Assembly (NCBI GenBank): GCA_020310875.1
Contig: CM035416.1
Coordinates: 1,960,406-2,024,405, forward strand
DNA: 64,000 bases
Origin: Ceratopteris richardii
Lineage: Eukaryota > Streptophyta > Polypodiopsida > Polypodiales > Pteridaceae
Reading direction: 5' to 3'
Positions 23,886-33,922 of the stretch are shown here, in pieces. Position 1 is the stretch's first letter. The number at the start of each line of letters is the position of its first letter. The notes beneath the pieces are model-generated. The model was not told the DNA's origin. It saw only the letters and a list, made by a program, of their open reading frames with translations, and searched no databases. The position numbers and the translations under genes were made by a program.

Positions 23886-24620
23886 ATACAGGATTGGGGA
23901 ACCAACTTTCCCTTGTACTTACAGCACTTAGGGGTCACCACCAAGGTCAATTTGAAGGATTACACCTTCAGAGATGTACCACCCCTACAGTGGAATCCTA
24001 TCCACAAAGCGAAAGAAGATTCTATCTTTGTGCATTCTAGAAGTTCACCTAATCCATCCTGGTTGCATGAAGATACTCATTTGTGGATGTGCAAGGTTGC
24101 GGAGGAAGAGGAAAAATGCTTAAAGGCAAGAGAAGAAGGAACTTCTCTAGGAGATAGACCAATTAAAGACCTAGCCTATACAACGGTGATTTTTCCAGAT
24201 GAGGAATTTGAGCCTCATGGTTGGGCAGAAATCTTAGCTAGCATGGACATTGCAGTCAATGAAGAACAATGGACACCTCATTGTGATGAGGAGGGTTATG
24301 ATATTTCAGTGTTCATGTGTCAGCCCTTGTTGGAAGAATGTGACCCTAGTGAGGTCATAGAAGAAGAAGAAAATGATGATGATCTAGAGTCCATTGTGAT
24401 GGATAGTTGCTTCGTCTCAGAGGAGCACTATCTAGAAGATGTAGGAGTATTGACTCAAAAAGAAGAAGAACCTCTCACAAGCATTAAAACGGTAAATTCA
24501 AAGGATGGAAGTGAGAGCAGTCAAAAGAAAAAGAAAAGAAAAGTAGTGAAACAAGAAGAGGAGGAATCATTGTTTGAAGTACCAGAGAATTTCAAGAAAT
24601 ATGAAGTTGACGACCGCAAA
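23886..24620 (+). mobile_element. Gypsy-1 acidic linker with nuclear-signal-like patch
   Basis: A Glu/Asp-rich linker between protease and RT with conserved words D-E-E-F-E-P-H-G-W-A-E-I and H-C-D-E-E-G-Y-D-I-S-V-F, also seen in Gypsy-2, Gypsy-3 and the fragment at 44783-45541. Near its end 24522-24548 encodes QKKKKRKVV, containing KKKRKV, the core of the classic SV40-type nuclear localisation signal, followed by an acidic run. Each relative has a basic patch here. Confidence 0.75.
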
Positions 24621-24779
24621 ATTTTGGTATGAATGCCTAAGAGAGAGGCCATCATAGGAGAATTATATGATAATAAAGAAAAGACCAAAAAGATTGTTGT
24701 GACCATTGAGGAGAACGAAGAGAGATGTACCTACATAGGAGATGACTTAAGTGCAAAAGAAGAAATGGAGCTTGTAGCT

Positions 24780-26070
24780 CTTTTAAGGGAATATAGGGAC
24801 GTGTTTGCATGGCACTATAGAGGCTTGAAGGGGGTAGATCCAAGAATATGCTCTCATACGATCCCCATGATTGCCGATGCCAAGCCCACCAAACAGAAGC
24901 CCTACACATATAATGACACTTATGCGGCTAAAATAAAAGAAGAAATTGATAGGTTGATTGAAGCTGGATTCATCTATGAGATTGAGCATACTGAATGGAT
25001 GTCCCCCATTGTAGTGTTGCCCAAGAAGAATGGAAAATTGCGAGTGTGTATTAACCTCAAAAAAGTTAATGCCGCTACGATCAGACATAGTTACCCACTT
25101 TCAATCACTGAACATTTATTGGAGCGTGTTGCAGGCAAGGAAGTTTATAGCTTCCTTGATGGATTTTTTGGTTACAACCAGGTAGACATTGCCCCAGAAG
25201 ATCAACACAAAACAACATTTGCTACAGAGTGGGGAATCTTTGCATTTCGTGTGATGCCATTTGGGCTCACCAATGCACCTGCAACATTCCAAAGGCTTCC
25301 CAAGAAATAAGATACCACATCCCTGAGCTTAGAGAGATCTTCAACAAGTGTAGAGAATATCGAGTGTGTATGAACCCAGAAAAGTGTGTGTTCATGGTGC
25401 GTCAAGGTAAAATCTTAGGTCATATTGTTTCTAAGAACGGAATCTCAACAGATGAGGACAAAGTAAGAGCCATAGCGGAGTTACCAAGGCCAAGGAACAT
25501 TAAAGAGGTACAAGCTTTCATGGGCTATTTTGGATATTACCGTAGGTTTATCCACATGTATGCGATCATAACTAAACCTCTTTATGGTTTGTTGATAAAT
25601 TTTGAGTGGAACGATGAATGCGAGAACTCCTTCAATGAGCTAAAAAGACGTTTGTGCACAACACCAATATTGACAACCCTAGATTGGAGTAAGCCATTCC
25701 ATGTCCATGTGGATGCCTCCAATAATGCCATTGGATGTGTGCTAGCACAACCCACAGGTGAAGGGAATTTAGATTTGCCCATAGCATATGCTAGTAGACA
25801 ACTAAACCCAGCTAAAAGAAATTATACCACAACCAAGCGAGAAGGCTTAGGCATGGTATATGCTGTGAAGAAGTTTAGACACTATTTATTGTCCAACAAG
25901 TTCAAGTTTTTCACTGATCATCAAGCTTTGTTATATTTGGTCAATAAACCTTGCAATATAGGACGCTTAGTAAGATGGTTCCTCTTACTAATGGAATATG
26001 ACTTTGAAGTTGTTGTCAGGAAAGGTAAAACCCACCTCTGGGCAGATCACCTTTCTCGCATTACTTTAGG
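24780..26070 (+). mobile_element. Gypsy-1 reverse transcriptase and RNase H regions
   Basis: RT blocks: E-A-G-F-I-Y-E-I-E-H, V-V-L-P-K-K-N-G-K-L-R, L-D-G-F-F-G-Y-N-Q-V and M-P-F-G-L-T-N-A-P-A-T-F-Q-R, then F-M-G-Y-F-G-Y-Y-R-R-F-I. RNase H starts near 25690 with H-V-D-A-S-N-N-A-I-G, then T-T-T-K-R-E-G-L, F-F-T-D-H-Q-A-L, and ends near A-D-H-L-S-R. Together they would copy the RNA into cDNA. Broken. Confidence 0.9.
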
Positions 26071-26319
26071 AGAGTCACCTCAAGGAGTGTTAGATGACCT
26101 ACCTGACACTTATATGTTCAATTTGGAGGTTGTTCCTAAATGGGCAAATAAGTTGGTACCAGTCCTAACCTTTGGACCCGTGAATAAGAATGTGAAAACA
26201 AACAAAGAGGAAATTGTAAGATCACAAAACTATCAAATATCGACAGGAAGCATGTACAAACAAGATACGGAAGGTGTATTAGCTTGTTGTGTTGAGGATG
26301 ATGAAAACGTTAGTTGGTT

Positions 26320-27760
26320 GCAACAAGCCCATGAAGGATTGCTAGGTTATCACTATTCTAAACAATGCACATTGCAGAATCTAAAATGTTTAGGAGTGTA
26401 TTGGCCTAGCATGGACAAATAAATTCATGAGTGGATTAAGAACTGTTCAATGTGCCAGGAAAAACCCCCAGTGGAGCACGTGACCCTTTATCAAGTGTCA
26501 TTAATTCCAGATTGGAGCGCTCCATTGGTAGAATATATGAGATCGGGAACATTACCCAAAGAGGCTAGTCTAGCAAGAAGACGAAGCATGGAGCAAGAGG
26601 CTCAAGACTATGCCTTAGTTGGAGACAACTTATATCGAAGAGGAAAAGATGGTTACCTAAGATTGTGCGTTCATGAATCAAACTATTTGAAAGTCTTAGA
26701 GACTGCACACAGTAGTGTTGCAGGTGGACACTTTGGTCGTGATTGAGTAATTAACACCATTCTATTCTCAGGACTTTGGTGGCCCACTCTTCATATGGAT
26801 GCACATACCTATGTGAAGAAATGTGACACATGACAATATGCACAGTATCCGGTTAGAAAAGATGAGATGCCTTTGAGGCCAATGATGGGAGGACATGCAT
26901 TCTCGAAGTGGGGCATAGACTTTGTAGGTCCTATTAAACACCCAGCTAGAAACTCCCATGTAAAATACATTATTGTAGCCACAAACTACCTTAGAAAGTG
27001 GGTAGAAGTAAAAGCCACAACAAAGAATGATGCTCAAACAATAGCTAAATTCTTATTTGAGAGTGTGTTCACAAGATATGGACTACCAATAGAGTTAGTG
27101 AGTGATAGAGGCACACACTTATTGAATGAAGTCATTGAAAATATTCTCCAAGAATTCTTGGTGATACATAAGAAGTCTGCACCCTATCATCCACAAGCTA
27201 ACGGACAAGCTGAGAGCACAAACAAGATCCTATGTAATGTCTTGACTAAACTAGTAAATAATAAACACTCTAATTGGGATAAACATCTTCATCATGCTGT
27301 TTGAGCTTATCGAGTTGCTTACAAAACGGTACTCAATGCCACCCCATTTTAGATGGTCTTCGGACAGAATGCTGTGATACCATTAGATTTCCTAATCCGA
27401 GCTTTAAAAGTAGCACAAGAGCATGAGTGGAATGGACATGAGTTGTCATCCAGGATCTGTGATTTAGAACGCTTAGGTGAGACGAAGCTACGAGTGGCAG
27501 CGGGTATCTACGCTGCAAAGAAAAGGCAAAAGGCATACTTTGATGCACACATCAAGGATAAGGGACTAAAAGAGGGAGACCTAGTGTAAGCTTATACACT
27601 AAAGCAACATGCCCGCAAGTTAGAAAAATGAGGATATGGACCCATGATCATTAACAGAATTTCCACTAGTGGTGCAGTTCAATTGGCCACTTTAGAAGGA
27701 AACATCTTGCCAAACTACATTAGTGGATGTAGAGTCAAGCTGTATCAAGAACCTCTTACT
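26320..27760 (+). mobile_element. Gypsy-1 integrase region with GPY/F-like tail
   Basis: The HHCC zinc module is seen as H-E-G-L-L-G-Y-H and later C-S-M-C-Q (26330-26460). The core has W-G-I-D-F-V-G-P (near 26912), S-D-R-G-T-H (27102-27119) and H-P-Q-A-N-G-Q-A-E-S (27190-27219), carrying the D,D,E triad. The tail has G-Y-G-P-M-I-I-N-R-I-S and V-Q-L-A-T-L-E-G (27634-27700), a GPY/F-type module. No chromodomain is seen. Broken. Confidence 0.9.
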
Positions 27761-27764
27761 GAGG

Positions 27765-28345
27765 ATTTGCTAATGAGACTCAACACTACTAAGAAGCGAA
27801 AAGAAGAAGAGTTAAGGGTGAGAGAAGAAGCACAGGCAGAGGCCAGAGAGCGTATTAGGCAAAATAAGTTAAGGCGACTAGGCCTAGATGTCAACTCAAA
27901 AGCCCCAAAATATCACATGGATATGTGCCGAAAATCAGGCATAATTACTTCTCAAAGCATTAACCGACATCCCTTTGTGACCATAGAGATAGGACAAGGA
28001 AAGAGTGCAAGAACCGTGAAAGCACTGATTGACTCAGCTGCAACAACTAGTGCAGTTAGACTTTCCTACTGCCAAGACTTGCAGTTGAACATCAATCCCA
28101 TAGAAGCTTATCTCATAGGATTGGGAGGTGTGGAAACCCCTTGTTTGGGCGAGGTGGAATTTCCCCATCTACCTTCAAAATGTTCTAATGAAAGTCAAAA
28201 TGTCTAGTGTGTCGCGATGAAGACCTTACAGAACCACATGTCTTGGGTCAAGATTGGATTTATGACCATGGAGTCAATTTGAACCTAAGAAGTCAACTTC
28301 TTCAAGTTTGGGTACAGGAACAATGCATTACATTAGAATTAGAGA
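27765..28345 (+). mobile_element. Second retropepsin-like domain after the integrase
   Basis: A basic, helix-prone segment (K-K-R-K-E-E-E-L-R-V-R-E-E-A) leads into a second protease-like fold. It shows F-V-T-I-E-I, then A-L-I-D-S-A-A-T-T-S-A-V around 28022-28057, G-L-G-G-V-E-T-P as a flap-like turn, and V-L-G-Q-D-W-I near 28238-28258 as the closing signature. Gypsy-2 has the same unit at 40050-40340 with the canonical reading D-S-G-A-E-T-S-A-V. Its presence in two diverged copies argues that it is a family trait. Its role is unknown. Confidence 0.7.
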
Positions 28346-28614
28346 ATTGCATGCTCACAGATCATGGCACCTCACACCCTCTTAGTCCCTCTAAGAATGA
28401 TCTTCACGAACAAGATGTTGTATGTGTCAAAAGCTCTGTATTCCAAAAGAACTCAATCATGGGAGAACTGGCTCAAAGGACAAGCGGAATCCCCCTCTCA
28501 TGCAAGGACTAATGCTGTAACCATAACTCAATTAAAAAGGCAAGCAACACAGTATAGGACAACGACTATATCAACTTTACACAAAGAGATGTCAAGAAGC
28601 AAGTAGTGCCGGGC

Positions 28615-28815
28615 ATGTGGCAGATCTGGGTACAAAAAGGACAGCAACCACCAGCCTTGCCACAACAATTCTCATCTGGGCAAGCCAACCAGGCCAGAAG
28701 ATGAACGCAGAAGCTCGGACAAGCTCAACAAAGGGATATCCGACAAGTTTGGGTGGCTAAAAAATTAGCTGCAGCTCAACAAGGGCAATCACACATGTGG
28801 GTACCCACGAAACTC
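28615..28815 (+). mobile_element. Repeated W-V motifs (IWVxK repeats)
   Basis: Three spaced copies: Q-I-W-V-Q-K-G-Q-Q-P-P (28621), R-Q-V-W-V-A-K-K-L-A-A-A-Q-Q-G (28741) and H-M-W-V-P-T-K-L (28792). Gypsy-2 (40620-40830) and Gypsy-3 (53750-53540) keep three copies with Q-I-W-V-R-K, I-W-V-L/P-K and W-V-P-K. Unknown role; similar W-V-P-K repeats are known in some plant retroelement polyproteins. Confidence 0.65.
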
Positions 28816-29429
28816 TTACATGCACATAGGCCTATAATCTCCACCATGCAAAAGGTCTCAACCAAGAAGCCAAGGAGAGAAAAGGGAAAGAACCGAGCAT
28901 AGAGACCACAAGAGGATAAACTCACCTCTTCGGCAATAGTTAGAAGACCAACAACAATGGTATGGGTATGGAAGCCAAAGGCACCGATAGGCCCCACAAA
29001 ACCATAGAGCCAACCACGAAGGATCAAACCCTCAAGAAACCATCCAAACATGAAGTAGCCCAAGGAGATCACTAGACAGTGGAAGAACATTCTTAAATGG
29101 ATCCCTATAAGGAGGAAGGATCAGTTGTCATCTCGAGATCCAATGGATATCTCGAAGACAAATGGCATCAACATCTACAAATAACATTGAAAGCCTCGAC
29201 GAGCGACAACCATGTGCTCCTTGCACAACCCTGTTTTTTGCACCATTCAGGTCATGTTTCCAAAGTATGCATTAATATAGGGCCACATTACATGGCCATG
29301 CATAGACACATTTGAGAGTCCCATGCACAAGAGCACATTGACATATGCCAATTATTTTTTCTAATACTAACATCTGTCTTCTTGTTTTGTGACATTGTTC
29401 CTTGAAAAAAAAAAAAGAGAGAGCGAAAG
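28816..29429 (+). other. Gypsy-1 3' untranslated part, left of the ARGONAUTE piece
   Basis: Collinear with 40835-41430 of Gypsy-2 (CATGCAAAAGGTCTCAAC, GGCCACATTACA, CTTCTTGTTTT). It ends in an A/G-rich run at 29404-29428, which in Gypsy-2 leads directly into the segment that follows the ARGONAUTE piece here. No coding signal is convincing. Confidence 0.6.
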
Positions 29430-29864
29430 AACTTGTTCCTAGGTTTGGCTCATGGAACATGAAGGAGTCATGCTTAGTTGAAAAATGGAACCATTGATCA
29501 CTAGGCATTTATCAGTTTTGATAGAAGTGTGTCTCGGCTAGCACAATGATATTATTGCTACCTTATTTGGTAGATGTCAAGCACTTGGCATGAACATGGC
29601 ATCCAAAACTATTGTTTCCCCTTACCATGCTAGGAGGGAAGAGCTTGAAGGTCCACAACTTGAGCGATGCTTCCAAGGAGATATCTGCAAGGGGTAGTTT
29701 GGTACCCTGAAAATCCTTGTCCATATACTAGGTGAGAAGACTCCTGCTTATGGTGATCTAAAGAGAATATGTGAAACTAAGCTTGGTGTAGTTACCCAAT
29801 GTTGTTTGCCAAGGAATATAAAGAAATTCAATTCTCAATATTTGGAAAATGTTGCTTTGAAAAG
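29430..29864 (+). pseudogene. AGO-like: Captured ARGONAUTE fragment (MID domain to start of PIWI)
   Basis: About 435 bases, in element sense orientation, resemble a plant ARGONAUTE. In order they show F-G-S-W-N-M-K (compare V-G-Q-W-N-M in AGO1), C-Q-A-L-G-M-N-M followed by H-A-R-R-E-E-L-E, L-K-I-L-V-H-I-L-G, then GDLKRICETKLGVVTQCC at 29752-29805 and QYLENVALK at 29836-29862. In AGO proteins this covers the guide-5'-end-binding MID domain up to the PIWI start. The residue mix resembles the AGO1/5/10 group with AGO2-like K-L-G-V-V-T-Q. No intron is evident, although plant AGO genes usually have many, which suggests capture from RNA. The same place in Gypsy-2 lacks it. The piece is broken by several changes and cannot make a working protein; it could still give RNA homologous to host AGO. 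Confidence 0.85.
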
Positions 29865-30358
29865 AGGAGACAAGACCAGGCACTCAAAAAATTTCATTAG
29901 TGGACCATCAACCCGGACATTCATCGACAATGTTCCATCACAAATGCCGGGTGTACAACACAAAGAGATAAACACGATCAAACCTTCACCATGGTAAGTA
30001 TCTTTACTTTGACAACACCATAACCATGATAGATTAGGAAACCTCTTCGTCGGCATACCCTTGAGCACTTAGCTCAAGACCCCCAATTTTTGCACCATAC
30101 TCCTTCCAATGCATTTTCCAAGTAAGCATGCATAAGGCTACATTACAAGGCCGTGCACAAGGCACATATTTTCCTCAACCCATGCACGAACACACTTACC
30201 CATCATTCATTATGGGTTACGAGTACTTGGCATGACTACTTTGAACATCATCTTTGGAAGAGCTAGAGGACATCATGGGGACAACATCAATACCTAGAAA
30301 ACAGCACATACAAAGGCTGGACACTACCTCTCTACATGAAACAACCCTTACAATAAGG
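29865..30358 (+). other. Gypsy-1 3' untranslated part, right of the ARGONAUTE piece
   Basis: Homologous to 41870-42250 of Gypsy-2 (CCTTCACCATGGTAAG, TAGATTAGGAAACCTCTTC, AGGCCGTGCACAAGGCACATATTTT). Non-coding. Confidence 0.65.
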
Positions 30359-30378
30359 GTCTGTCAGGGATGACAGAC
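30359..30378 (+). other. Conserved hairpin just before the polypurine tract
   Basis: GTCTGTCAGGGATGACAGAC folds into a perfect 8-bp stem with loop GGGA, a GNRA-type tetraloop. The equivalent in Gypsy-2 is 42574-42593 and in Gypsy-3 48822-48841 (minus strand), with partly kept stems. Confidence 0.65.
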
Positions 30379-30380
30379 TC

Positions 30381-30393
30381 GAGAGGGGGGGAG
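30381..30393 (+). other. Gypsy-1 polypurine tract
   Basis: GAGAGGGGGGGAG directly before the 3' LTR start TGTTGG. Confidence 0.93.
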
Positions 30394-30970
30394 TGTTGGA
30401 GCTCAAGGTCAAGGTCAAAGCATGGAAGCACATCAAAGAAGTGGACACACAAGAAAAGGGAGCAAGTAGGGAGCTCCAAGAAGTGTATGTCACATTTTCA
30501 CAAGAATTCCCTACAAAAATAGTGATTTTTATCACTAAAAACCATTGTAAATACCATTTTCCATTTTTGTAACTCCATATTGTTCAAGCCGAGGAGTCCT
30601 CAAGCTTGAGGAGTATTAGAAGTATCATCCTACGCCCTCAAATAAGCCCTGGAACCTAATTTTTAACTAGGCCGGACACTAGGTCTGGACAGGGCCAAAA
30701 CTAGTCAAAAACTATAAAAAGAGCTAGAGAGCTCATTTTTGAGGTTAGTTTGTTAGAGAATAGAGCTTTTGTAAGAGATCTCTTATGTAATCGAAGCTTT
30801 CCATTGTTCCTCTCTTTGATCTTGCCTTGTGCGCAGGTGTGTGTATGTGTGTGCATGCTTGTGTGCTTTCACTCACACACTTGTGCCTTCACTCGCTCGT
30901 GGTCTCATACCAGTCCTCACGTCTCCGCAGATTGACACATAAAGGAGGTGGTGCTTACGCTTGAGCTACA
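30394..30970 (+). repeat. Gypsy-1 3' LTR
   Basis: Starts TGTTGGAGCTCAAGG and ends GCTTGAGCTACA. It is about 30 bases shorter than the 5' LTR. TATA-like CTATAAAAAG lies at 30712. The target duplication GCTCC follows. Confidence 0.93.
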
Positions 30971-30975
30971 GCTCC

Positions 30976-32163
30976 CTTGACTTCTTACTACTTCTTGAAG
31001 GTCAACTTCAAAAGATCATATCTTTTTAGGAAAAACAATTGGAAGCACGTAAGAATTGAAATGAGTTTTTTGGCTAGTTTTAGAGCTGAAAAATTGAATT
31101 TTTTACAAAAAAATTACATTTTTCCAGGCTCCCAAGAATCTAAATAGGCAAACAAGACTTGTTAAAGATCACTCTACAAGAGGAGGTTTTGGCAATCATT
31201 TGTTGCACTTTTGCATAAATTTTGATTTTGATCTAGCGCATGGTAACTACAATCTTATGCCAATTCTTGTGTGCTTTGAAAATAAAAAATCCCTTCAAAA
31301 ACATCAAAATCCAACAGATGATTGCCCTAGGAGCTAAAGTAATTGTTGATGGGAAGTGAACACTTTTGAGTGACTTTGAGTGCCTTGTGCATTTGGTTAT
31401 GATTCCGTAAGATATGTAGAGGCTATAACTAGTATTTGCTTTATTTTATGCTCAATTGCTAAAAAGAGGTTGCTCTAACTTGCCTTAGGCTAGTGCTATC
31501 TTGGGCAAGGTGCATGCAAAATGGACTTTTTGATTGATTTTTCATTGCCAAAGGATGTTATACTGTTCGAAAAAGCCCCTTGGCTAATCACACACACAAT
31601 TGAAGGTAAAAAAACCACTTTTCCAACAAGCAATTGCTCTTCCTATGATTAAGATTTTTCTTGGACTTTTCTTTGACAAAGAGTAGGAAAACACTTTTAT
31701 GGGCTTTAGCACTTGCAAAAGTTATAATGTGGCTAAAAATTCACTCAAATCCAACATACAATTGTCCTATAGGTTAGAGTAAATGTTTTTAGGTTTTGAT
31801 ATTTGTTTGGCACCAAACTTTCCAAAACTCTTCTTATGACTTCTCAACTCTTGAGAGGTTCAAAGGTTCAATTTGAGCTTGGCAAATCATCTAATTGCCT
31901 TGAATGATTGCTCTGCATAAAGTAATTGAGCATTTGAAAACATGAGTTTCACTGCAATGTCTTGGCCTGTCGAGAGCTATTTTAGCTCATGCGATATCTT
32001 GGAACAAGAATCAGGTCCATAATCGTTAATTTGTATGGAGAATCCTTTAGACCATTTCCCAAGGAGGTAGAGCAATCATGAGCTGAATTTTGAAGCTAAA
32101 CGTAATTTTGCTGGCTTGAACTTCTTGATTTCCACTTAGAAAACTCAGGGGCTATATAATCCT
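30976..32163. repeat. Repeat block Y3 (partial third copy)
   Basis: Related to 7430-8640 of Y1 and 15720-16900 of Y2: GGTCAACTTCAAAAG, CATTTGTTGCACTTT, CACTTTTGAGTGACTTTGAG, TGCCTTGTGCA, CAATTGCTCTTCC, GAGCAATCATGAGCTGAA. It is more diverged than Y1 is from Y2. It keeps the recurring ATTGCTCT / CAATTG words. Confidence 0.75.
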
Positions 32164-32164
32164 A

Positions 32165-32751
32165 AAAAAGAAGTGCACACATACCTTCACAAATCAGAGG
32201 CAAATTTAGATCTAAAGGCAGAGAGGTGAATCTTTATTGGCTATGACCTTAATCAAAAAGGTTATGGGCTATATAATCCAAGCAATAAAGGTTTTATTGT
32301 AAGTAGAGATGTTGTGTTTGATGAAAAAAAATCTTGGTTTGAAGATGATTGCAAGAAAATCAATCTTCCCTTTGACCTAGAGGAAGACTTTCCAACATTG
32401 TCAAAGAAGAATGAGCTTACACTTGGAGCATCAAGTGATCGTCAAGATGATAGAAGACTCTAAGAAGTAAAATCAATTCTTCGAACTCCAAAGGCAAAGC
32501 CAAAGTGCATGAGATGAGAGATGTGGCAGAATCATCACAACAAACTATAAGAAGGTCTACTAGAGAGAAACGAAATCCAGAAAGGTATGGTTATAACACT
32601 TCTTTAGTTAAAAAGCATTCAATATACATAGCACATGACTCAAATCATGAAGAACCATCAACATATGAAGAATCCATGAAGAAGCGAGAGTGGAGGAGTG
32701 CCATGGAAGAAAAAATAGAAGCTTTGCAAGAAAATCAGACTTGGGAATTGG
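32165..32751 (+). mobile_element. Copia fragment (integrase end to RT entry)
   Basis: Residues H-I-P-S-Q-I-R-G-K-F match the Copia-1 integrase tail. The variable linker follows, then the RT-entry words E-W-R-S-A-M-E-E-K-I-E-A-L and N-Q-T-W-E-L-V. The fragment begins at the end of Y3 and stops where the Copia-2 LTR inserted. No LTR of its own is seen. Confidence 0.8.
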
Positions 32752-33808
32752 TGTTGGGAAAGATGGATGGACACCTCAAGAAATGAGTTGGTACTGCTAA
32801 TCCCTGCTTTATACCAGCCCTATGTTACTTCAGATTTGAGTTTTAGGCCCCTTTAGCTTTCCAATGACACCAAATAAGTGCCTATGTGCTTCGGAGATGA
32901 TGTTTCAAACAATTTGATCAGAACAGGTAAGTTTGCAACTAGCTCGTAACCAAAAGTTGCTGTTTTGGCTTGACACCTGCTGAATGTTATGCTCAGTACT
33001 CATAGTACAGTAGCAATTAGAAAATTCCTTTTGAGGGTATCTAATTAGCTTAGAGAGCTAATGATTCCAAGTGGAATTACTTAAAATGATAGACTATACT
33101 CTGAGCAATGACTTTAGCAAGTAGAAACTTACCCCTCGACTTTTTAGGAACTCTATAGAGAATGACCAGTGACCAGTTCGAGATGATTTTCTCCCAATTG
33201 GTTGCATGGAACTTCTTCAGACTTTGACAGATTGTAGTAGACTTTGAGCTTGTTCCAAGAAGCTATAGACCATTGAAAATGGATACCAACAATGAGATAT
33301 GGTCAATACAAGTACACTATTCTAAGAGACAATGGTAGAGAAATCAACAGAGATACTAAGTGATGTATATGTATTATGGAACATGATTTTACAAAGTCAT
33401 TGGCAATGGAATAATGCCAAATGATAGTGAGGTGAGTGAGCAATGAGATGTGCTACTCAACCTCTACAAAATGATCAATGAATGGCTCTCAGAGGGAGTA
33501 AGATGGCCACAAGTTTTCAAAGTGCTTTTATAGATGCTTCCTTCAAATTTGAATTTGAATTCAAATGTGGCTCTCACTAAAAAGTGATCCCTTAATTTAG
33601 GAGATATTCTCTCTAAGTAAAGTTGTGAATTTCCATTCTATCTAACTCCATGAGTTTAGTGGATTTACAAGATTCTTCGAAGTCAAATGACTTTTACAAA
33701 GGTTAAAGATAAAAACTCATAAGCAATGGTTCATGTGGTTCCTTCAATGTTTGCACAAACCTTCTTCAATGCCTAGCCAAGTGTGAAGGCTTGGCATTTG
33801 CACCAACA
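32752..33808 (-). repeat. Copia-2 3' LTR
   Basis: On the plus strand it reads TGTTGGGAAAG at the left and GCACCAACA at the right. It matches the Copia-1 LTR in reverse (ATACCAGCCCT, TTTCCAATGACACCAA, TTTTTAGGAACT). It interrupts the plus-strand Copia fragment ending at 32751. Confidence 0.85.
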
Positions 33809-33809
33809 A

Positions 33810-33820
33810 CCCCCCCTCAA
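33810..33820 (-). other. Copia-2 polypurine tract
   Basis: Plus-strand CCCCCCCTCAA gives a purine run TTGAGGGGGGG on the minus strand, next to the 3' LTR. Confidence 0.8.
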
Positions 33821-33922
33821 GACAAACATCTTGGCTTGGTCTTCTTTATCAATCCTCATGAATGTCGTGCAATCCAATCATAGCTTTAAACCTCCAAAGT
33901 TTTGTCCCATCAAGTGCTTTGG

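Larger units (their letters stand above)
20506..30970 (+). mobile_element. Gypsy-1, Ty3/Gypsy LTR retrotransposon fossil carrying an ARGONAUTE fragment
   Basis: This 10.5-kb element has LTRs of 607 and 577 bp, a tRNA-Asp-type primer site, a palindrome-rich leader, part of Gag, protease, RT, RNase H, integrase, a second protease-like domain, a long 3' untranslated part and a polypurine tract. RT before integrase defines Gypsy. The primer site suggests the Athila/Tat branch, although a GPY/F-like integrase tail is present; the branch is not certain. By eye the LTRs differ by about 3 percent, so it is fairly young. The coding part is broken in several places and I see no complete capsid domain or zinc knuckle, so any movement would need proteins from a relative. 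A host ARGONAUTE fragment sits at 29430-29864. Confidence 0.95.

Noticed and set aside
28776-29090. Membrane-like minus-strand frame, with a relative at 40782-41102
   Set aside because: It is antisense to the conserved W-V repeat and 3' region; hydrophobicity comes from codon complementarity, and no start or promoter is seen.
29430-29864. Functional ARGONAUTE gene
   Set aside because: Only about 145 codons' worth is present, lying inside a retrotransposon and broken; the N, PAZ and most of the PIWI parts are absent.
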